Shown: positions 9,430-18,408, counted from the first letter of the stretch. The stretch is 64,000 nucleotides of DNA from JANQQC01 sp965262255 (GCA_965262255.1 OZ253505.1:124001-188000); one strand, 5' to 3'. Program-made: numbers and translations. Notes: generated from the sequence alone by a model not told the origin.

Positions 9430-10959
9430 TTAACGACGACTAACATCCATCGTATCAATACCAGCTAACCACTCTTCCATGGTTTTTGCTCCCTTTTTCG
9501 TATTACACTTCCTGCACAACATTTGTAAATTTTCAATATCGTTCGTTCCCCCTCGTTTCAAGGGGAGTTTGTGATCAACATCCATAAAATCGAAATCGAT
9601 AAGCCGATTACATCCTGGGCAGTAACCTTTTTGCTCACCATACAATTTCGTGCCATAAATCCTTCGAACATTAATTCGAACAGGATCTGTCAGCGGTTCG
9701 TCTGCTCGGCTATTGTCTGTGCGAACAGGAATTAGGGATTTGTCATTCAGGCAGTCCAGTACTCTTATCTCAACATTTCGAAAAAGATCCTGAGTGGAAC
9801 GATCTTTAAGTTCTGAAACTCTTAGGTCCATAACTTGACACACTTCACTATCTATATCGCAACCAACAACATGTCTCTTTTCGTTGTCCGGTCGCTCAAG
9901 TGCCGCGATTAGAGTCGTACTACACCCACAGAACGGATCAAATACAACATCTCCTGGATTGGAACTGGTGTCAATTATTCTATTCAAGAGAGCTTTAGGC
10001 TTTTGAGTTTCCCACCCCGTGCGCTCCTTAGCTTGTGAGTTTACAACCTTTATGTCAGTCCAAAGACAGCTAACAGGAACCCCCTTAGATTCAGATAAAT
10101 ATCTTTTTTGCCGAATTCTCCCTTGCTTGTTTTCTGGAAAACTTAAACGGTTATCTTCTTCTAGCTCCTTCATTTTTTCTCGCGTACATCGCCATCCTTT
10201 GTTCGGAGATGGAAATCCTTTGTAGTCGTATTTGTATCCTTCTCCCGGAGAGGTTAAATTATCTTTCATATAGAGTCCCCTACCATCATTATCATTGAAC
10301 CTGTACTTTGCTTTAATGTACTCCTCGTCATGCCTTGAAAATATAGTGTTGTGAGTATAGTTTTCGCTATTCCTAAATACGTATATTGTATCTGTGATTC
10401 TACCGTATCGCCTTCTTGCCCTGTTTGATGAAGTAGTTCTTCTCCAAGTTATTTCAGCACCGTTCCCAAAAGTTCCTGGCCCGTACTTATGACCAAATAT
10501 GTAATCTAGCAACATTCTTAAATAAGAATTTGAATTATCGTCGCAATGCAAGTAAAGTGAACCAGTCGGCTTCAATATTCTTTTCATTTGTAATAATCGA
10601 ACTGCCATAAACGACAGGTAAAAATACATTGCCCTGCTATGTTTATCTTTAACCAGTTCCATCATTGGCCACCATTTTTCATCTCGAAGCAAGTCAGTAT
10701 CGTTTTGTACTCCTTCCCAAATGTTCCATTCTTTCAGCTGTTCTTCACTCCAATTATCTAAGAATTTTTGATTCTTTGCTCGTCCGGATCCATTATAGTT
10801 TCTAGCACTATTGAAAGGAGGATCTAAATATATAAGATCGACAGTGTCGGAGTTCATGCCGCGCATAACGTCAAGATTGTCAGCGTTCCAGATAGTGCCA
10901 GTTTCAAAGTTTAAACTTGGATTAACGCTACCGTTGGGAATTTTGAGTTCTTCAGTCAT
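9430..10959 (-). CDS. DNA methyltransferase fused to a C-terminal HNH nuclease domain
   Basis: About 509 residues. The N-terminal part is a beta-type amino-methyltransferase: motif IV LIYLDPPFNSARNYN (about residues 42-56), the helper segment LKPTGSLYLHCDDNSNSYLR, and motif I VVFDPFCGCSTTLIAALE. The last ~75 residues form an HNH zinc-finger nuclease: YCPGCNRL, then DVDHKLPLKRGGTNDIENLQ, then MLCRKCNTKKGAK, with both CxxC pairs, the DH pair and the Asn intact. The start is taken at the second of two adjacent ATGs because GGGAG lies six bases before it; a GTG at 10989 is the upstream alternative. Domain order suggests a modification enzyme with its own nuclease, or a self-contained restriction-modification protein. 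No specificity can be read. Confidence 0.85.
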   Translation of the reverse strand: MTEELKIPNGSVNPSLNFETGTIWNADNLDVMRGMNSDTVDLIYLDPPFNSARNYNGSGRAKNQKFLDNWSEEQLKEWNIWEGVQNDTDLLRDEKWWPMMELVKDKHSRAMYFYLSFMAVRLLQMKRILKPTGSLYLHCDDNSNSYLRMLLDYIFGHKYGPGTFGNGAEITWRRTTSSNRARRRYGRITDTIYVFRNSENYTHNTIFSRHDEEYIKAKYRFNDNDGRGLYMKDNLTSPGEGYKYDYKGFPSPNKGWRCTREKMKELEEDNRLSFPENKQGRIRQKRYLSESKGVPVSCLWTDIKVVNSQAKERTGWETQKPKALLNRIIDTSSNPGDVVFDPFCGCSTTLIAALERPDNEKRHVVGCDIDSEVCQVMDLRVSELKDRSTQDLFRNVEIRVLDCLNDKSLIPVRTDNSRADEPLTDPVRINVRRIYGTKLYGEQKGYCPGCNRLIDFDFMDVDHKLPLKRGGTNDIENLQMLCRKCNTKKGAKTMEEWLAGIDTMDVSRR

Positions 10960-11062
10960 CATTCTCTCCCGACTGGGACGCTGCTCCACCTATTACTTAA
11001 TTCGAATTTTACAAACCGAGTCACCAACTAAGTCTATTGCTAGGTACCCTCCCGTCAATCTC

Positions 11063-11653
11063 TCAAGTTTTCAGAGCCTCTATTGTTGTTTGGGCGACAT
11101 ACTCTGATAACTCGTCGCGTTCATCTGTGTCATTCGACTTAAACCAAGAATGACTCCAATTGATCATCCCAAAAAACAGCATGACCTGTATTCGAAGCCT
11201 GCGATTATCAATCTCCCGAGGCAACAATGCCCGATTTAAGAGAATTACGGCGTAATCAATCAGATATCTCTCTTTCGCAATTATTTCTTTGCGCTGATCT
11301 TCTGGCAAACTTCCCAATTCGTACAAAAGCACTTTCTGGCTGTTCGCTCCTCCCACATATAAATGTAGTAGCTTTCGACAAAACTCATGAAAACTAAACT
11401 GGGGCGGAATATTTCGATATAGGCTCGAGTCAGTTGCCGTCAACAACAACTCCATATGAACGTTCATCACCTCGAAAAGTATATCCTCCTTACGTTCAAA
11501 ATAATGAAAAATCAGAGCCTTGGAAATGTCGCAAGCTTCCGCAATCTTCTCAACGGGGGTTTGTTGAAAGCCCAATTTGGCAAACAAACGCGTTGCCGTC
11601 TCTACAATCGCTTCTCGCTTTTTCTCTGCATTTACGTTTTTAGCGCGTTCCAT
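11063..11653 (-). CDS. paaR: TetR-family regulator of phenylacetate genes
   Basis: 196 residues. The N-terminal HTH is typical TetR: KREAIVETATRLFAKLGFQQ, then TPVEKIAEACDISKALIFHY and the capping FERKEDIL. The C-terminal ligand-binding region is hydrophobic and family-variable. It is the last gene of the paaG-paaK-ethD-paaR transcription unit (77 bases after ethD). In related organisms TetR proteins of paa clusters release DNA on binding phenylacetyl-CoA; that role here is inferred from location and from the palindrome at 14232-14247 between the two divergent paa operons. Confidence 0.75.
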   Translation of the reverse strand: MERAKNVNAEKKREAIVETATRLFAKLGFQQTPVEKIAEACDISKALIFHYFERKEDILFEVMNVHMELLLTATDSSLYRNIPPQFSFHEFCRKLLHLYVGGANSQKVLLYELGSLPEDQRKEIIAKERYLIDYAVILLNRALLPREIDNRRLRIQVMLFFGMINWSHSWFKSNDTDERDELSEYVAQTTIEALKT

Positions 11654-11730
11654 TGTAGACCCTCTTAACTGGTTTAGCCCGCTTGTTCAAGGTGAGGAAC
11701 AGCAAGACAGTATCTGTACTAAGCTCCAAA

Positions 11731-12030
11731 CTAGGTAGACGTAGTAACCAAAGTTACAAGACCTCTAGCAAAATTTCCAAGGTCTTTACCAGCCGCCATG
11801 TTTTCAGCTGACGACATCCCCTTCTTGAAATCCTCTTTAGTTTCATAAACCATCTCAACGATCATGAAGTACTCCGGCTCACCTCCCATAGGGTTTCCAG
11901 TGACACGATTTACGACCAATTCCTTGAGTCCAGGAATCGACTTGGCGATAGGAGTATGAACTTTCTCATAATGTTCCAAGAACGCCGCTTCGTCTTCGGG
12001 TTTTTTGTAAAGAGCAATAAGTTTATACAT
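11731..12030 (-). CDS. EthD-family small dimeric alpha/beta-barrel protein
   Basis: 99 residues matching the EthD/dimeric ferredoxin-like fold: MYKLIALYKKPEDEAAFLEH at the N-terminus, then YEKVHTPIAKSIPGLKELVV and a C-terminal MSSAENMAAGKDLGNFARG. EthD-like proteins frequently accompany degradative oxygenase operons, where their biochemical role is usually undefined. It lies 12 bases downstream of paaK and upstream of paaR, thus co-transcribed with phenylacetate genes. It may stabilise or assist the pathway; I cannot assign a reaction. Confidence 0.8.
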   Translation of the reverse strand: MYKLIALYKKPEDEAAFLEHYEKVHTPIAKSIPGLKELVVNRVTGNPMGGEPEYFMIVEMVYETKEDFKKGMSSAENMAAGKDLGNFARGLVTLVTTST

Positions 12031-12042
12031 AGTTAGAATCTC

Positions 12043-13341
12043 CTAAGATTGTCTAAGGTCTCTGATTCGGACAGCCTTTCCCGCCGAACGAGGAATTGTT
12101 CCCGAGTTTACCACATTTACACCGACTGACACACCAATCAATGATTTTATCTGCGACCGTAAAGTACTTGCTAACGTATTTTGTTGGTCAGTACTCGCAC
12201 CTTTAATAGATTCTACTCGGACATTAAGAATGTCCATTCTGTCGGGGCGTGAGATTTCGAGATCGTAGTGAACGGATAGGCCATCTGTGTTAAGTATTAT
12301 CTCTTCAATCTGCGATGGAAAGACATTAACTCCTCGAATAATCATCATATCATCGCTACGCCCGGTAATCCTTGCCATTCGTCGCATATTGCGGGCAGTG
12401 CCTGGAAGTAAGCGTGTTAGATCCCTTGTACGATATCGTATTACAGGCATGGCTTGCTTGGTCAATGACGTAAAAACAAGTTCCCCTAACTCCCCATCTG
12501 CTAAAACATTTCCAGACGAAGGATCAATGATCTCGGGATAAAAGTGATCTTCCCAAACAGTTAGCCCATCTTTAGTTTCAACACATTCACTGGCAACTCC
12601 CGGCCCCATTACCTCCGATAGTCCGTAGATGTCCACGGCATCAATGTTAAAAGTCTCCTCGATCTCCCGACGCATTGCATCCGTCCAAGGTTCTGCTCCA
12701 AATATCCCGATTTTAAGAGAAGTAGATTTTGGATCGATTCCTCGACGAGCAAATTCGTCGAGAATCGCTAACATATAACTCGGCGTAACCATTATGATGT
12801 CTGGTTCAAAATCAAGGATTAGCTGTACTTGCTTTTCGGTTTGGCCGCCTGACATCGGGATTACAGTACAGCCTAAAGCCTCGCAACCATAATGCGCACC
12901 CAAACCGCCTGTGAACAATCCGTAACCGTAAGCGACATGAACTTTCATACCCGGGCGACCGCCAGCCGCCCTGATAGAGCGAGCTACCAATGATGACCAA
13001 GTCTTAATGTCGTCTAATGTATATCCAACCACAGTCGGTTGCCCGGTCGTTCCTGATGACGCATGAATACGTACAATCTCACGACTTGGTTTCGCAAAAA
13101 AACCAAATGGATAAGAGGCTCGAAGCTCATTTTTTCCTGTGAACGGAAACTTGGCCAGATCTTCCAAGGAAGACAAATGATCAGGCCTTACTCCCGCTTT
13201 ATCGCACATAGCACGGTACGGACCGCAGTTCTCGTATGCATGTTTAAGTGACCACTGTAGCCGCTCCAATTGAAGTGAACGAAGATCGCCAATATTCAGA
13301 CTTTCGCCCTGGTCTAAAGAAGGTTCATAATCAGTGCGCAC
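12043..13341 (-). CDS. paaK: Phenylacetate-CoA ligase
   Basis: 432 residues. Activates phenylacetate to phenylacetyl-CoA with ATP and CoA, the first committed step. Family marks: ERLQWSLKHAYENCGPYRAM near the N-terminus, the ATP/AMP loop HASSGTTGQPTVVGYT, YGYGLFTGGLGAHYGCE, IYGLSEVMGPGVASEC, and the C-terminal TGRSDDMMIIRGVNVFPSQI with the hinge Asp/Arg region. Length is normal. It follows paaG by 43 bases and precedes ethD by 12, so it belongs to the leftward paa operon. Confidence 0.95.
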   Translation of the reverse strand: MRTDYEPSLDQGESLNIGDLRSLQLERLQWSLKHAYENCGPYRAMCDKAGVRPDHLSSLEDLAKFPFTGKNELRASYPFGFFAKPSREIVRIHASSGTTGQPTVVGYTLDDIKTWSSLVARSIRAAGGRPGMKVHVAYGYGLFTGGLGAHYGCEALGCTVIPMSGGQTEKQVQLILDFEPDIIMVTPSYMLAILDEFARRGIDPKSTSLKIGIFGAEPWTDAMRREIEETFNIDAVDIYGLSEVMGPGVASECVETKDGLTVWEDHFYPEIIDPSSGNVLADGELGELVFTSLTKQAMPVIRYRTRDLTRLLPGTARNMRRMARITGRSDDMMIIRGVNVFPSQIEEIILNTDGLSVHYDLEISRPDRMDILNVRVESIKGASTDQQNTLASTLRSQIKSLIGVSVGVNVVNSGTIPRSAGKAVRIRDLRQS

Positions 13342-13384
13342 TGTAATATTCTTCGTGAAGCCAAATTCGAGTCAAGGTTAACAA

Positions 13385-14176
13385 TTAACGATTTTTGAAA
13401 ACGGGTTTGCGCTTGTTCAGAAACGCGTCCACGGCTTCCTTATAATCGTCGGTTCGACCAAGTACCCGCATCGTGTCTCGCTCTAAATCGGTTTGCGCAA
13501 CGATATCGCGAGTCCATGAAGAGCGAATTAGGGCCTTAATTTGAGCAAGTCCTTGGGTCGGGCCATTGGCAAAGTTACTCGCTAACTTATTTGCTTCGTT
13601 CATCAATTCCGCATCGTCGACTGATTTCCAAATCAATCCCCATTCCTCTGCCTGTTGCGCACTAACGGGATCTCCCGTTAGAGCCATTCCTAAAGCGCGA
13701 GTCTGGCCCAAAAGACGAGGTAGATGATAAGTTCCTCCAGAATCTGGAATCAATCCAATATTGGCAAAAGACTCAATAAACTTTGCGCTCTTTGCCGCAA
13801 GAACAATGTCGCAAGCAATCGCAATGTTTGCCCCTGCTCCCGCCGCGACCCCATTTACCGCGCAAACGACGGGCATCGGGATCGAAGTAATTTTTCGTAT
13901 GAGAGGATTGTAATACTTGTCAACAGAGGCACCCAGATCAACACTCTCTGCCCCCGGCGCAACGGCGCGATCTGACAGATCTTGCCCTGCACAAAAACCT
14001 CGGCCTGCCCCCGTCAAAAGAATACATCGCACCGAATGATCTGCATCAATACGTTTGAACGCTTCCTGCACCTCTTCGTGCATTTCAGTGTTGAAACTGT
14101 TCAATCGATCAGGACGATTAAGTGTGAGCGTAGCAACGCCCGCGCTAACCTCGAAAATTATAGTGTTAAAGCTCAT
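13385..14176 (-). CDS. paaG: Ring-1,2-epoxyphenylacetyl-CoA isomerase (enoyl-CoA hydratase family)
   Basis: 263 residues of the crotonase fold: NRPDRLNSFNTEMHEEV, the oxyanion-hole segments GAGRGFCAGQDLSDR and AVNGVAAGAGANIAIACDIV, and FANIGLIPDSGGTYHLPRLL, the last three being characteristic of PaaG (isomerisation of the ring epoxide to the oxepin). The start is taken at 14176 (MSFNTIIFEV) because GAGGG lies eight bases upstream; a frame from 14200 would add eight unlikely residues. It is the first gene of the leftward operon, transcribed away from paaI across a short intergenic region with a palindromic operator. Confidence 0.88.
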   Translation of the reverse strand: MSFNTIIFEVSAGVATLTLNRPDRLNSFNTEMHEEVQEAFKRIDADHSVRCILLTGAGRGFCAGQDLSDRAVAPGAESVDLGASVDKYYNPLIRKITSIPMPVVCAVNGVAAGAGANIAIACDIVLAAKSAKFIESFANIGLIPDSGGTYHLPRLLGQTRALGMALTGDPVSAQQAEEWGLIWKSVDDAELMNEANKLASNFANGPTQGLAQIKALIRSSWTRDIVAQTDLERDTMRVLGRTDDYKEAVDAFLNKRKPVFKNR

Positions 14177-14231
14177 GCCAATACCCTCTAATTCTAACAA
14201 TTTGCAATTTATTACATATTACTATATTTTA

Positions 14232-14247
14232 TTGACCGAGCGGTCAA
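14232..14247. promoter_or_regulatory. Candidate TetR/PaaR operator in the divergent paa promoter region
   Basis: TTGACCGAGCGGTCAA: perfect 7-base arms (TTGACCG/CGGTCAA) around a two-base centre, located between the divergent starts of paaG (14176) and paaI (14269). The form GACCG-N2-CGGTC resembles operators of TetR regulators of acyl-CoA metabolism. One site here could control both paa operons, including paaR itself, which is in the leftward unit. I saw no second copy elsewhere in the window. Confidence 0.65.
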
Positions 14248-14268
14248 CAAATTAATGTGGTGCTACCA

Positions 14269-14712
14269 ATGCAAACCTTTCAATCAGATGACGACTTAGC
14301 TATAGCGATAGCGAAGAAATTTCGATCTAACGAAGGTACCGGTCCGGCTTTTGGAGTGAAAATCCTAGGCGCTCGCAAGGGATATGCAAAGCTGAGCATG
14401 GTAATTCGTAAAGATATGTTGAACGGTTTTGACTTGGCACACGGTGGAATGATCTTTTTTTTGGCGGATACTGCTTTTGCTTATGCTTGTAACTCTCACA
14501 ATGTGGCCTCGGTTGCTTTACATGCCTCAATCACGTTTCTCAGCCCAATTAAGTTTGGTGAAGAAATCGTTGCCGAGGCCGAAGAAGAGGCCACTTCAGG
14601 ACGCTCAGGCGTATACAAAGTCGTGGTTTATGGGGGTGATGGCCGGCGAGCCGCTATCTTTGAAGGTGTATCGCGCACTATTGGCGGAGCAAATATCGAG
14701 ACTGAAGACTAA
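14269..14712 (+). CDS. paaI: Hotdog-fold acyl-CoA thioesterase
   Basis: 147 residues. PaaI-type hotdog thioesterase, which rescues CoA from dead-end ring-hydroxylated CoA esters during phenylacetate degradation. The catalytic segment DLAHGGMIFFLADTAFAYA shows the HGG plus acidic residue pattern of the family, followed by ITFLSPIKFGEEIVAEAEEE. The ATG at 14269 is chosen; a GTG at 14257 in frame is the alternative, and neither has a strong Shine-Dalgarno. First gene of the rightward paaI-paaABCDE unit; 44 bases separate it from paaA. Confidence 0.88.
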   Translation: MQTFQSDDDLAIAIAKKFRSNEGTGPAFGVKILGARKGYAKLSMVIRKDMLNGFDLAHGGMIFFLADTAFAYACNSHNVASVALHASITFLSPIKFGEEIVAEAEEEATSGRSGVYKVVVYGGDGRRAAIFEGVSRTIGGANIETED

Positions 14713-14756
14713 AAACCGGTAAAATCTAACTTAAATTCAAAGGAAATGAATGAACA

Positions 14757-15737
14757 ATGTATGCTCAAAATGTCAAAGTACCGGGGATTGATGCCCCGTC
14801 GGACGAACCATCAGATTTGGAACAAATGTTTCAAAATCGTATTGATGCTGGCGAGAAAATTGAACCGAAGGATTGGATGCCAGAGAATTATCGCAAATTC
14901 TTAATACGGCAAATGTCTCAGCATGCTCACTCAGAAATAGTTGGGCAATTACCTGAAGGCAGCTGGATCACTAGAGCCCCCTCCCTGGAACGCAAAGCCA
15001 CTTTGTTGGCCAAAGTCCAAGACGAAGCTGGACACGGCTTATATATCTATTGTGCAGCCGAAACTCTTGATGTCACGCGCAGTGAAATGACAGAACAACT
15101 GATATCGGGCAAAGCAAAATTCTCATCAATATTTGCCTACCCTGCGCTAACTTGGGCCGATATTGGGGCTATTGGCTGGCTCGTAGATGGAGCTGCAATC
15201 ATAAATCAAGTGCCGCTCCAACGATGTTCATTTGGCCCTTATGCACGGGCAATGGTTAGGATATGCAAGGAGGAAAGTTTTCACCAAAGGCAAGGTTTCG
15301 ATATTTTGTTAACACTTTGTAAGGGTACACCAGAACAAAAGGCGATGGCCCAAGATGCCGTTAATCGTTGGTGGTGGCCGACTTTGATGATGCTCGGACC
15401 GTCGGACGCTGATTCGCCACATACCGCTCAATCCATGGCATGGAAAGTCAAACACGCGACAAATGACGAGCTACGACAGCGATTCGTGGATCAAACGGCT
15501 CCACAGGCAGACCTTCTCGGACTTAGCATTCCTGACGACAAGTTAGAATGGAATGAAGAAAAGCAAGGTTATGATTTCGGTGATTGCGACTGGGATGAGT
15601 TTTCGCAAGTCATAAGGGGAAACGGGCCGTGCAGTCAAGAACGACTAGCGGCTAAGCGCAATGCTTGGGATGACGGTTCTTGGTTCCGCGAAGGACTGAT
15701 GGCTCACACCGAAAAAAGACAAAAATTAGCGGCTTGA
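14757..15737 (+). CDS. paaA: Phenylacetyl-CoA epoxidase catalytic subunit
   Basis: 326 residues. Catalytic di-iron subunit of the PaaABCE multicomponent monooxygenase that epoxidises the aromatic ring of phenylacetyl-CoA. The ferritin-like iron-ligand motifs are visible: AKVQDEAGHGLYIY (Glu90, His93) and CKEESFHQRQG (Glu173, His176). The segments YRKFLIRQMSQHAHSEIVG and AMVRICKEESFHQRQGFDIL are highly family-typical. AAAGGA lies about 12 bases before the ATG at 14757. Ten bases separate its stop from paaB. Confidence 0.97.
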   Translation: MYAQNVKVPGIDAPSDEPSDLEQMFQNRIDAGEKIEPKDWMPENYRKFLIRQMSQHAHSEIVGQLPEGSWITRAPSLERKATLLAKVQDEAGHGLYIYCAAETLDVTRSEMTEQLISGKAKFSSIFAYPALTWADIGAIGWLVDGAAIINQVPLQRCSFGPYARAMVRICKEESFHQRQGFDILLTLCKGTPEQKAMAQDAVNRWWWPTLMMLGPSDADSPHTAQSMAWKVKHATNDELRQRFVDQTAPQADLLGLSIPDDKLEWNEEKQGYDFGDCDWDEFSQVIRGNGPCSQERLAAKRNAWDDGSWFREGLMAHTEKRQKLAA

Positions 15738-15747
15738 AAGGTTAATC

Positions 15748-16032
15748 ATGTCAAAACAAATGCCATTATGGGAAATCTTTATTCGCGGGCAACACGGCGT
15801 TAGCCATAGGCACGTCGGTAGTCTGCATGCTTCTGACGCAGAAATGGCTGTGAACAATGCTCGAGATGTCTATACGCGTCGCAACGAGGGAGTTTCTATC
15901 TGGGTAGTGAAGTCATCAGAAATCACAGCCAGTACGCCAAGCGATAAAGGGCCATTTTTTGAGCCAGCAAGTTCAAAAATTTATCGTCACCCGTCATTTT
16001 TTAAACTTCCCAAGGAAGTGGAGAAAATGTGA
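15748..16032 (+). CDS. paaB: Phenylacetyl-CoA epoxidase subunit PaaB
   Basis: 94 residues. Small scaffold subunit of the epoxidase; it starts with PLWEIFIRGQHGVSHRHVGS, the family hallmark, followed by LHASDAEMAVNNARDVYTRR and SIWVVKSSEI. It starts 10 bases after paaA with AAAGGTTAATC as ribosome site and its stop overlaps the paaC start (GTGATG). Full length for the family. Confidence 0.95.
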   Translation: MSKQMPLWEIFIRGQHGVSHRHVGSLHASDAEMAVNNARDVYTRRNEGVSIWVVKSSEITASTPSDKGPFFEPASSKIYRHPSFFKLPKEVEKM

Positions 16033-16778
16033 TGCAATCAGATGATCTTGCAATCCGCGACTTAACTTTGCATATGGGAGATAATTGCTTGGTCTTAGCC
16101 CAGCGATTAACGGAATGGTGCGGACACGCCCCAATGCTGGAAGAAGATATAGCCTTGGCAAATACCGGACTCGATTTGATTGGACAAACTAGAAATTGGT
16201 ATGAAATTGCTGGTAATTCGTCTTCTCCAATTAAGACACCTGACCAATTGGCGTTTCACCGAGACGATCGGGAGTTCAAGAACTTCTTACTTGTTGAATA
16301 TCCCAACACCGATTATGCCGTTACGTTGATGAAACTGTTTCTGTTTGACACTTGGCATTATCTTGCTGTACAGCAATTGATGGTTCATTCTAGTGAAAAG
16401 GTAGTTGCAGTCGCGCAAAAGTCGATAAAGGAAATAAAGTATCACAGAGATCGCTCTACCGATCTCGTTGTACGGCTCGGAGATGGAAGTGAGGAAAGTC
16501 ACCATCGAATGCAGTCGGCATTGAGACTATTGTGGAGATATACTGGAGAACTCACGGAAAAAACTTTGTGGGGTCGGGGAGACCAGTCAACGCGTTCTAC
16601 TCTGTCAGAATCCTATTCTTCGACCATTGAGTCTGTTTTACGGCAAGCCTCTTTAGATATTCCTGAAAAATCCGGAATGGTTTACGGTGGTACAGAGGGC
16701 GTTCACACCGAGCATTTTGGATCATTAATCGCTCACATGCAATACCTCCCGCGAAGGTATCCCGAGGCAAAGTGGTAA
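16032..16778 (+). CDS. paaC: Phenylacetyl-CoA epoxidase structural subunit PaaC
   Basis: 248 residues, ferritin-like but non-catalytic partner of PaaA. Characteristic segments: RLTEWCGHAPMLEEDIALAN, LDLIGQTRNWYEIAG, DYAVTLMKLFLFDTWHYL and KEIKYHRDRSTDLVVRLGDG. The ATG at 16032 overlaps the paaB stop by one base; a GTG three bases upstream is also possible. Its stop lies inside the start region of paaD, indicating coupled translation. Confidence 0.95.
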   Translation: MQSDDLAIRDLTLHMGDNCLVLAQRLTEWCGHAPMLEEDIALANTGLDLIGQTRNWYEIAGNSSSPIKTPDQLAFHRDDREFKNFLLVEYPNTDYAVTLMKLFLFDTWHYLAVQQLMVHSSEKVVAVAQKSIKEIKYHRDRSTDLVVRLGDGSEESHHRMQSALRLLWRYTGELTEKTLWGRGDQSTRSTLSESYSSTIESVLRQASLDIPEKSGMVYGGTEGVHTEHFGSLIAHMQYLPRRYPEAKW

Positions 16779-17287
16779 AGGCGATGGATTTACAAACAAC
16801 GCTCACAGACCAACAGGTTTGGGATTGGCTATCTCAGGTGCAAGATCCTGAAATCCCAGTGGTATCCGTAGTGGATCTGGGTATCGTTCGCGACGTTGAA
16901 ATTGATGAAAATAAAGTCCGGGTTACGATTACGCCTACCTATTCTGGTTGCCCTGCGACAACGGTAATAGCAATGGATATAGAGTCGACATTAGTTGACC
17001 GAGGAGTAAAAAATCTAGAAATCCGGCAAAATCTTGCGCCTGCTTGGACTACTGATTGGATTAGTGAAGAAGGCCGGAGGAAACTTATTCGGTATGGGAT
17101 AGCACCGCCAGCGAATGCGGTTCCCTGCGCAGGAGCATTAGCAGTTACCGTAAACCAAACAGTATCTTGTCCCCAATGCGGTTCCAACAATACTGAATGC
17201 GTTAGCCAGTTCGGTTCAACCCCTTGCAAAGCCACTTATCAATGCAAGAGTTGCCGAGAACCCTTTGACTATTTCAAGCCCCATTAA
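16772..17287 (+). CDS. paaD: Phenylacetate degradation protein PaaD (MIP18/DUF59 type)
   Basis: 171 residues. PaaD belongs to the Fe-S assembly MIP18-like family and is needed for epoxidase maturation. The N-terminal domain has QVQDPEIPVVSVVDLGIVRD and TPTYSGCPATTVIAMDI; the C-terminal half is a Cys-rich zinc-ribbon-like region beginning CPQCGSNNTEC and ending CKSCREPFDYF. The start is given at GTG 16772, with GAGG close upstream and overlap with paaC; ATG 16784 is an alternative. Confidence 0.93.
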   Translation: MVKAMDLQTTLTDQQVWDWLSQVQDPEIPVVSVVDLGIVRDVEIDENKVRVTITPTYSGCPATTVIAMDIESTLVDRGVKNLEIRQNLAPAWTTDWISEEGRRKLIRYGIAPPANAVPCAGALAVTVNQTVSCPQCGSNNTECVSQFGSTPCKATYQCKSCREPFDYFKPH

Positions 17288-17307
17288 CAGAGATTTCTCA
17301 AACCACC

Positions 17308-18381
17308 ATGTCGCAATTCTTCCCTCTTACAGTCACTGATATCGATCGGGCGACGCGCGATTCTGTAGTTCTTAGTTTGCAACCGCAAGAAGGCTTCGAA
17401 GACAAATTCGATTTCCGGCCAGGCCAATACCTAACCTTTAAAACTATTCTCGAAAATACTGAGCTTAGGCGGTCTTACTCGATTTGCTCCAGCACAAGTG
17501 AGTCTCGCTTACGTGTCGGTATAAAACTCGCAGAAGGCGGGGGTTTTTCAACATGGGCCAATAAAGAATTGTGTGTCGGGGACACTGTTGAAGCTATGTC
17601 TCCAATGGGTAACTTTACTACGGAATTCTGTGAGGACTCTGAAAATCAATATCTTGCTTTTGCGGCTGGTAGCGGGATAACACCCGTACTCAGCTTGATA
17701 ACAACAATTTTAGAAACTGAATCAAAATCGAACGTTACACTATTCTATGGCAACCGAAACGTGGCCAGTATAATGTTCCGAGAAGAGCTCGAGGATTTGA
17801 AGAACACTTACATGGAGCGCTTTGCAATTCATCATATCCTTTCTTATGGGAGCGACATTGAGTTTCTGTCGGGAAGAATAGATCGCAGTAAGTCTGCTTG
17901 GATTTTTAACCAAATGGTGGATTTGCATAAAGTTAAGGCAATCTTTATTTGTGGCCCGGAAGAAATGTCTCAGATGTTGCGTAACGAAATAGAGACATTT
18001 GGGATACAAAAAGATCAGGTTAAATACGAACTCTTCGGTACTTCTCAAGTTGGCAGACTTGCGCTCAAGAGATCAAACTTAGAGTCCGAAGGACAAGAAC
18101 AACATTGTAACTTAACTATAAAGCAACACGGTGTCGCACATAAAATTGATGTAGTCGGATCGCAAACTTCTGTTCTACGAGCTGCCTTAGCCGCGAAAAT
18201 TGATGCTCCTTTTGCCTGTCAGGCGGGAGTTTGTTCGACTTGCAGAGCACGTGTAATTGAAGGCGAATACGAGTTTGTCACAAACCATGCCCTTGAAGAT
18301 TATGAGGTTGAACGAGGATTCGTGCTTACCTGTCAAACTTATCCTACAAGTGAAAAACTGGTGGTTGAATACGAAAATTAA
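17308..18381 (+). CDS. paaE: Phenylacetyl-CoA epoxidase reductase subunit
   Basis: 357 residues. NAD(P)H-dependent flavin/iron-sulfur reductase passing electrons to PaaA. The FAD domain has RPGQYLTFK and LRRSYSICSS, the nucleotide domain AAGSGITPVLSLI and FICGPEEMSQM, and the C-terminal plant-type 2Fe-2S domain has CQAGVCSTCRARVIEGE with a distal LTCQTYP cysteine, all four ligands present. It closes the rightward paa operon, 20 bases after paaD, and converges with the ATPase gene at 18409. The later pathway genes paaZ, paaF, paaH and paaJ are not in this window. Confidence 0.95.
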   Translation: MSQFFPLTVTDIDRATRDSVVLSLQPQEGFEDKFDFRPGQYLTFKTILENTELRRSYSICSSTSESRLRVGIKLAEGGGFSTWANKELCVGDTVEAMSPMGNFTTEFCEDSENQYLAFAAGSGITPVLSLITTILETESKSNVTLFYGNRNVASIMFREELEDLKNTYMERFAIHHILSYGSDIEFLSGRIDRSKSAWIFNQMVDLHKVKAIFICGPEEMSQMLRNEIETFGIQKDQVKYELFGTSQVGRLALKRSNLESEGQEQHCNLTIKQHGVAHKIDVVGSQTSVLRAALAAKIDAPFACQAGVCSTCRARVIEGEYEFVTNHALEDYEVERGFVLTCQTYPTSEKLVVEYEN

Positions 18382-18408
18382 AGGTTGTCAAACATTTGTG
18401 TGCAGAGT

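Noticed and set aside
11063..18381. Absence of paaZ, paaF, paaH and paaJ as evidence of a broken pathway
   Set aside because: These genes are often unlinked; a 64-kb window cannot show they are absent from the genome.
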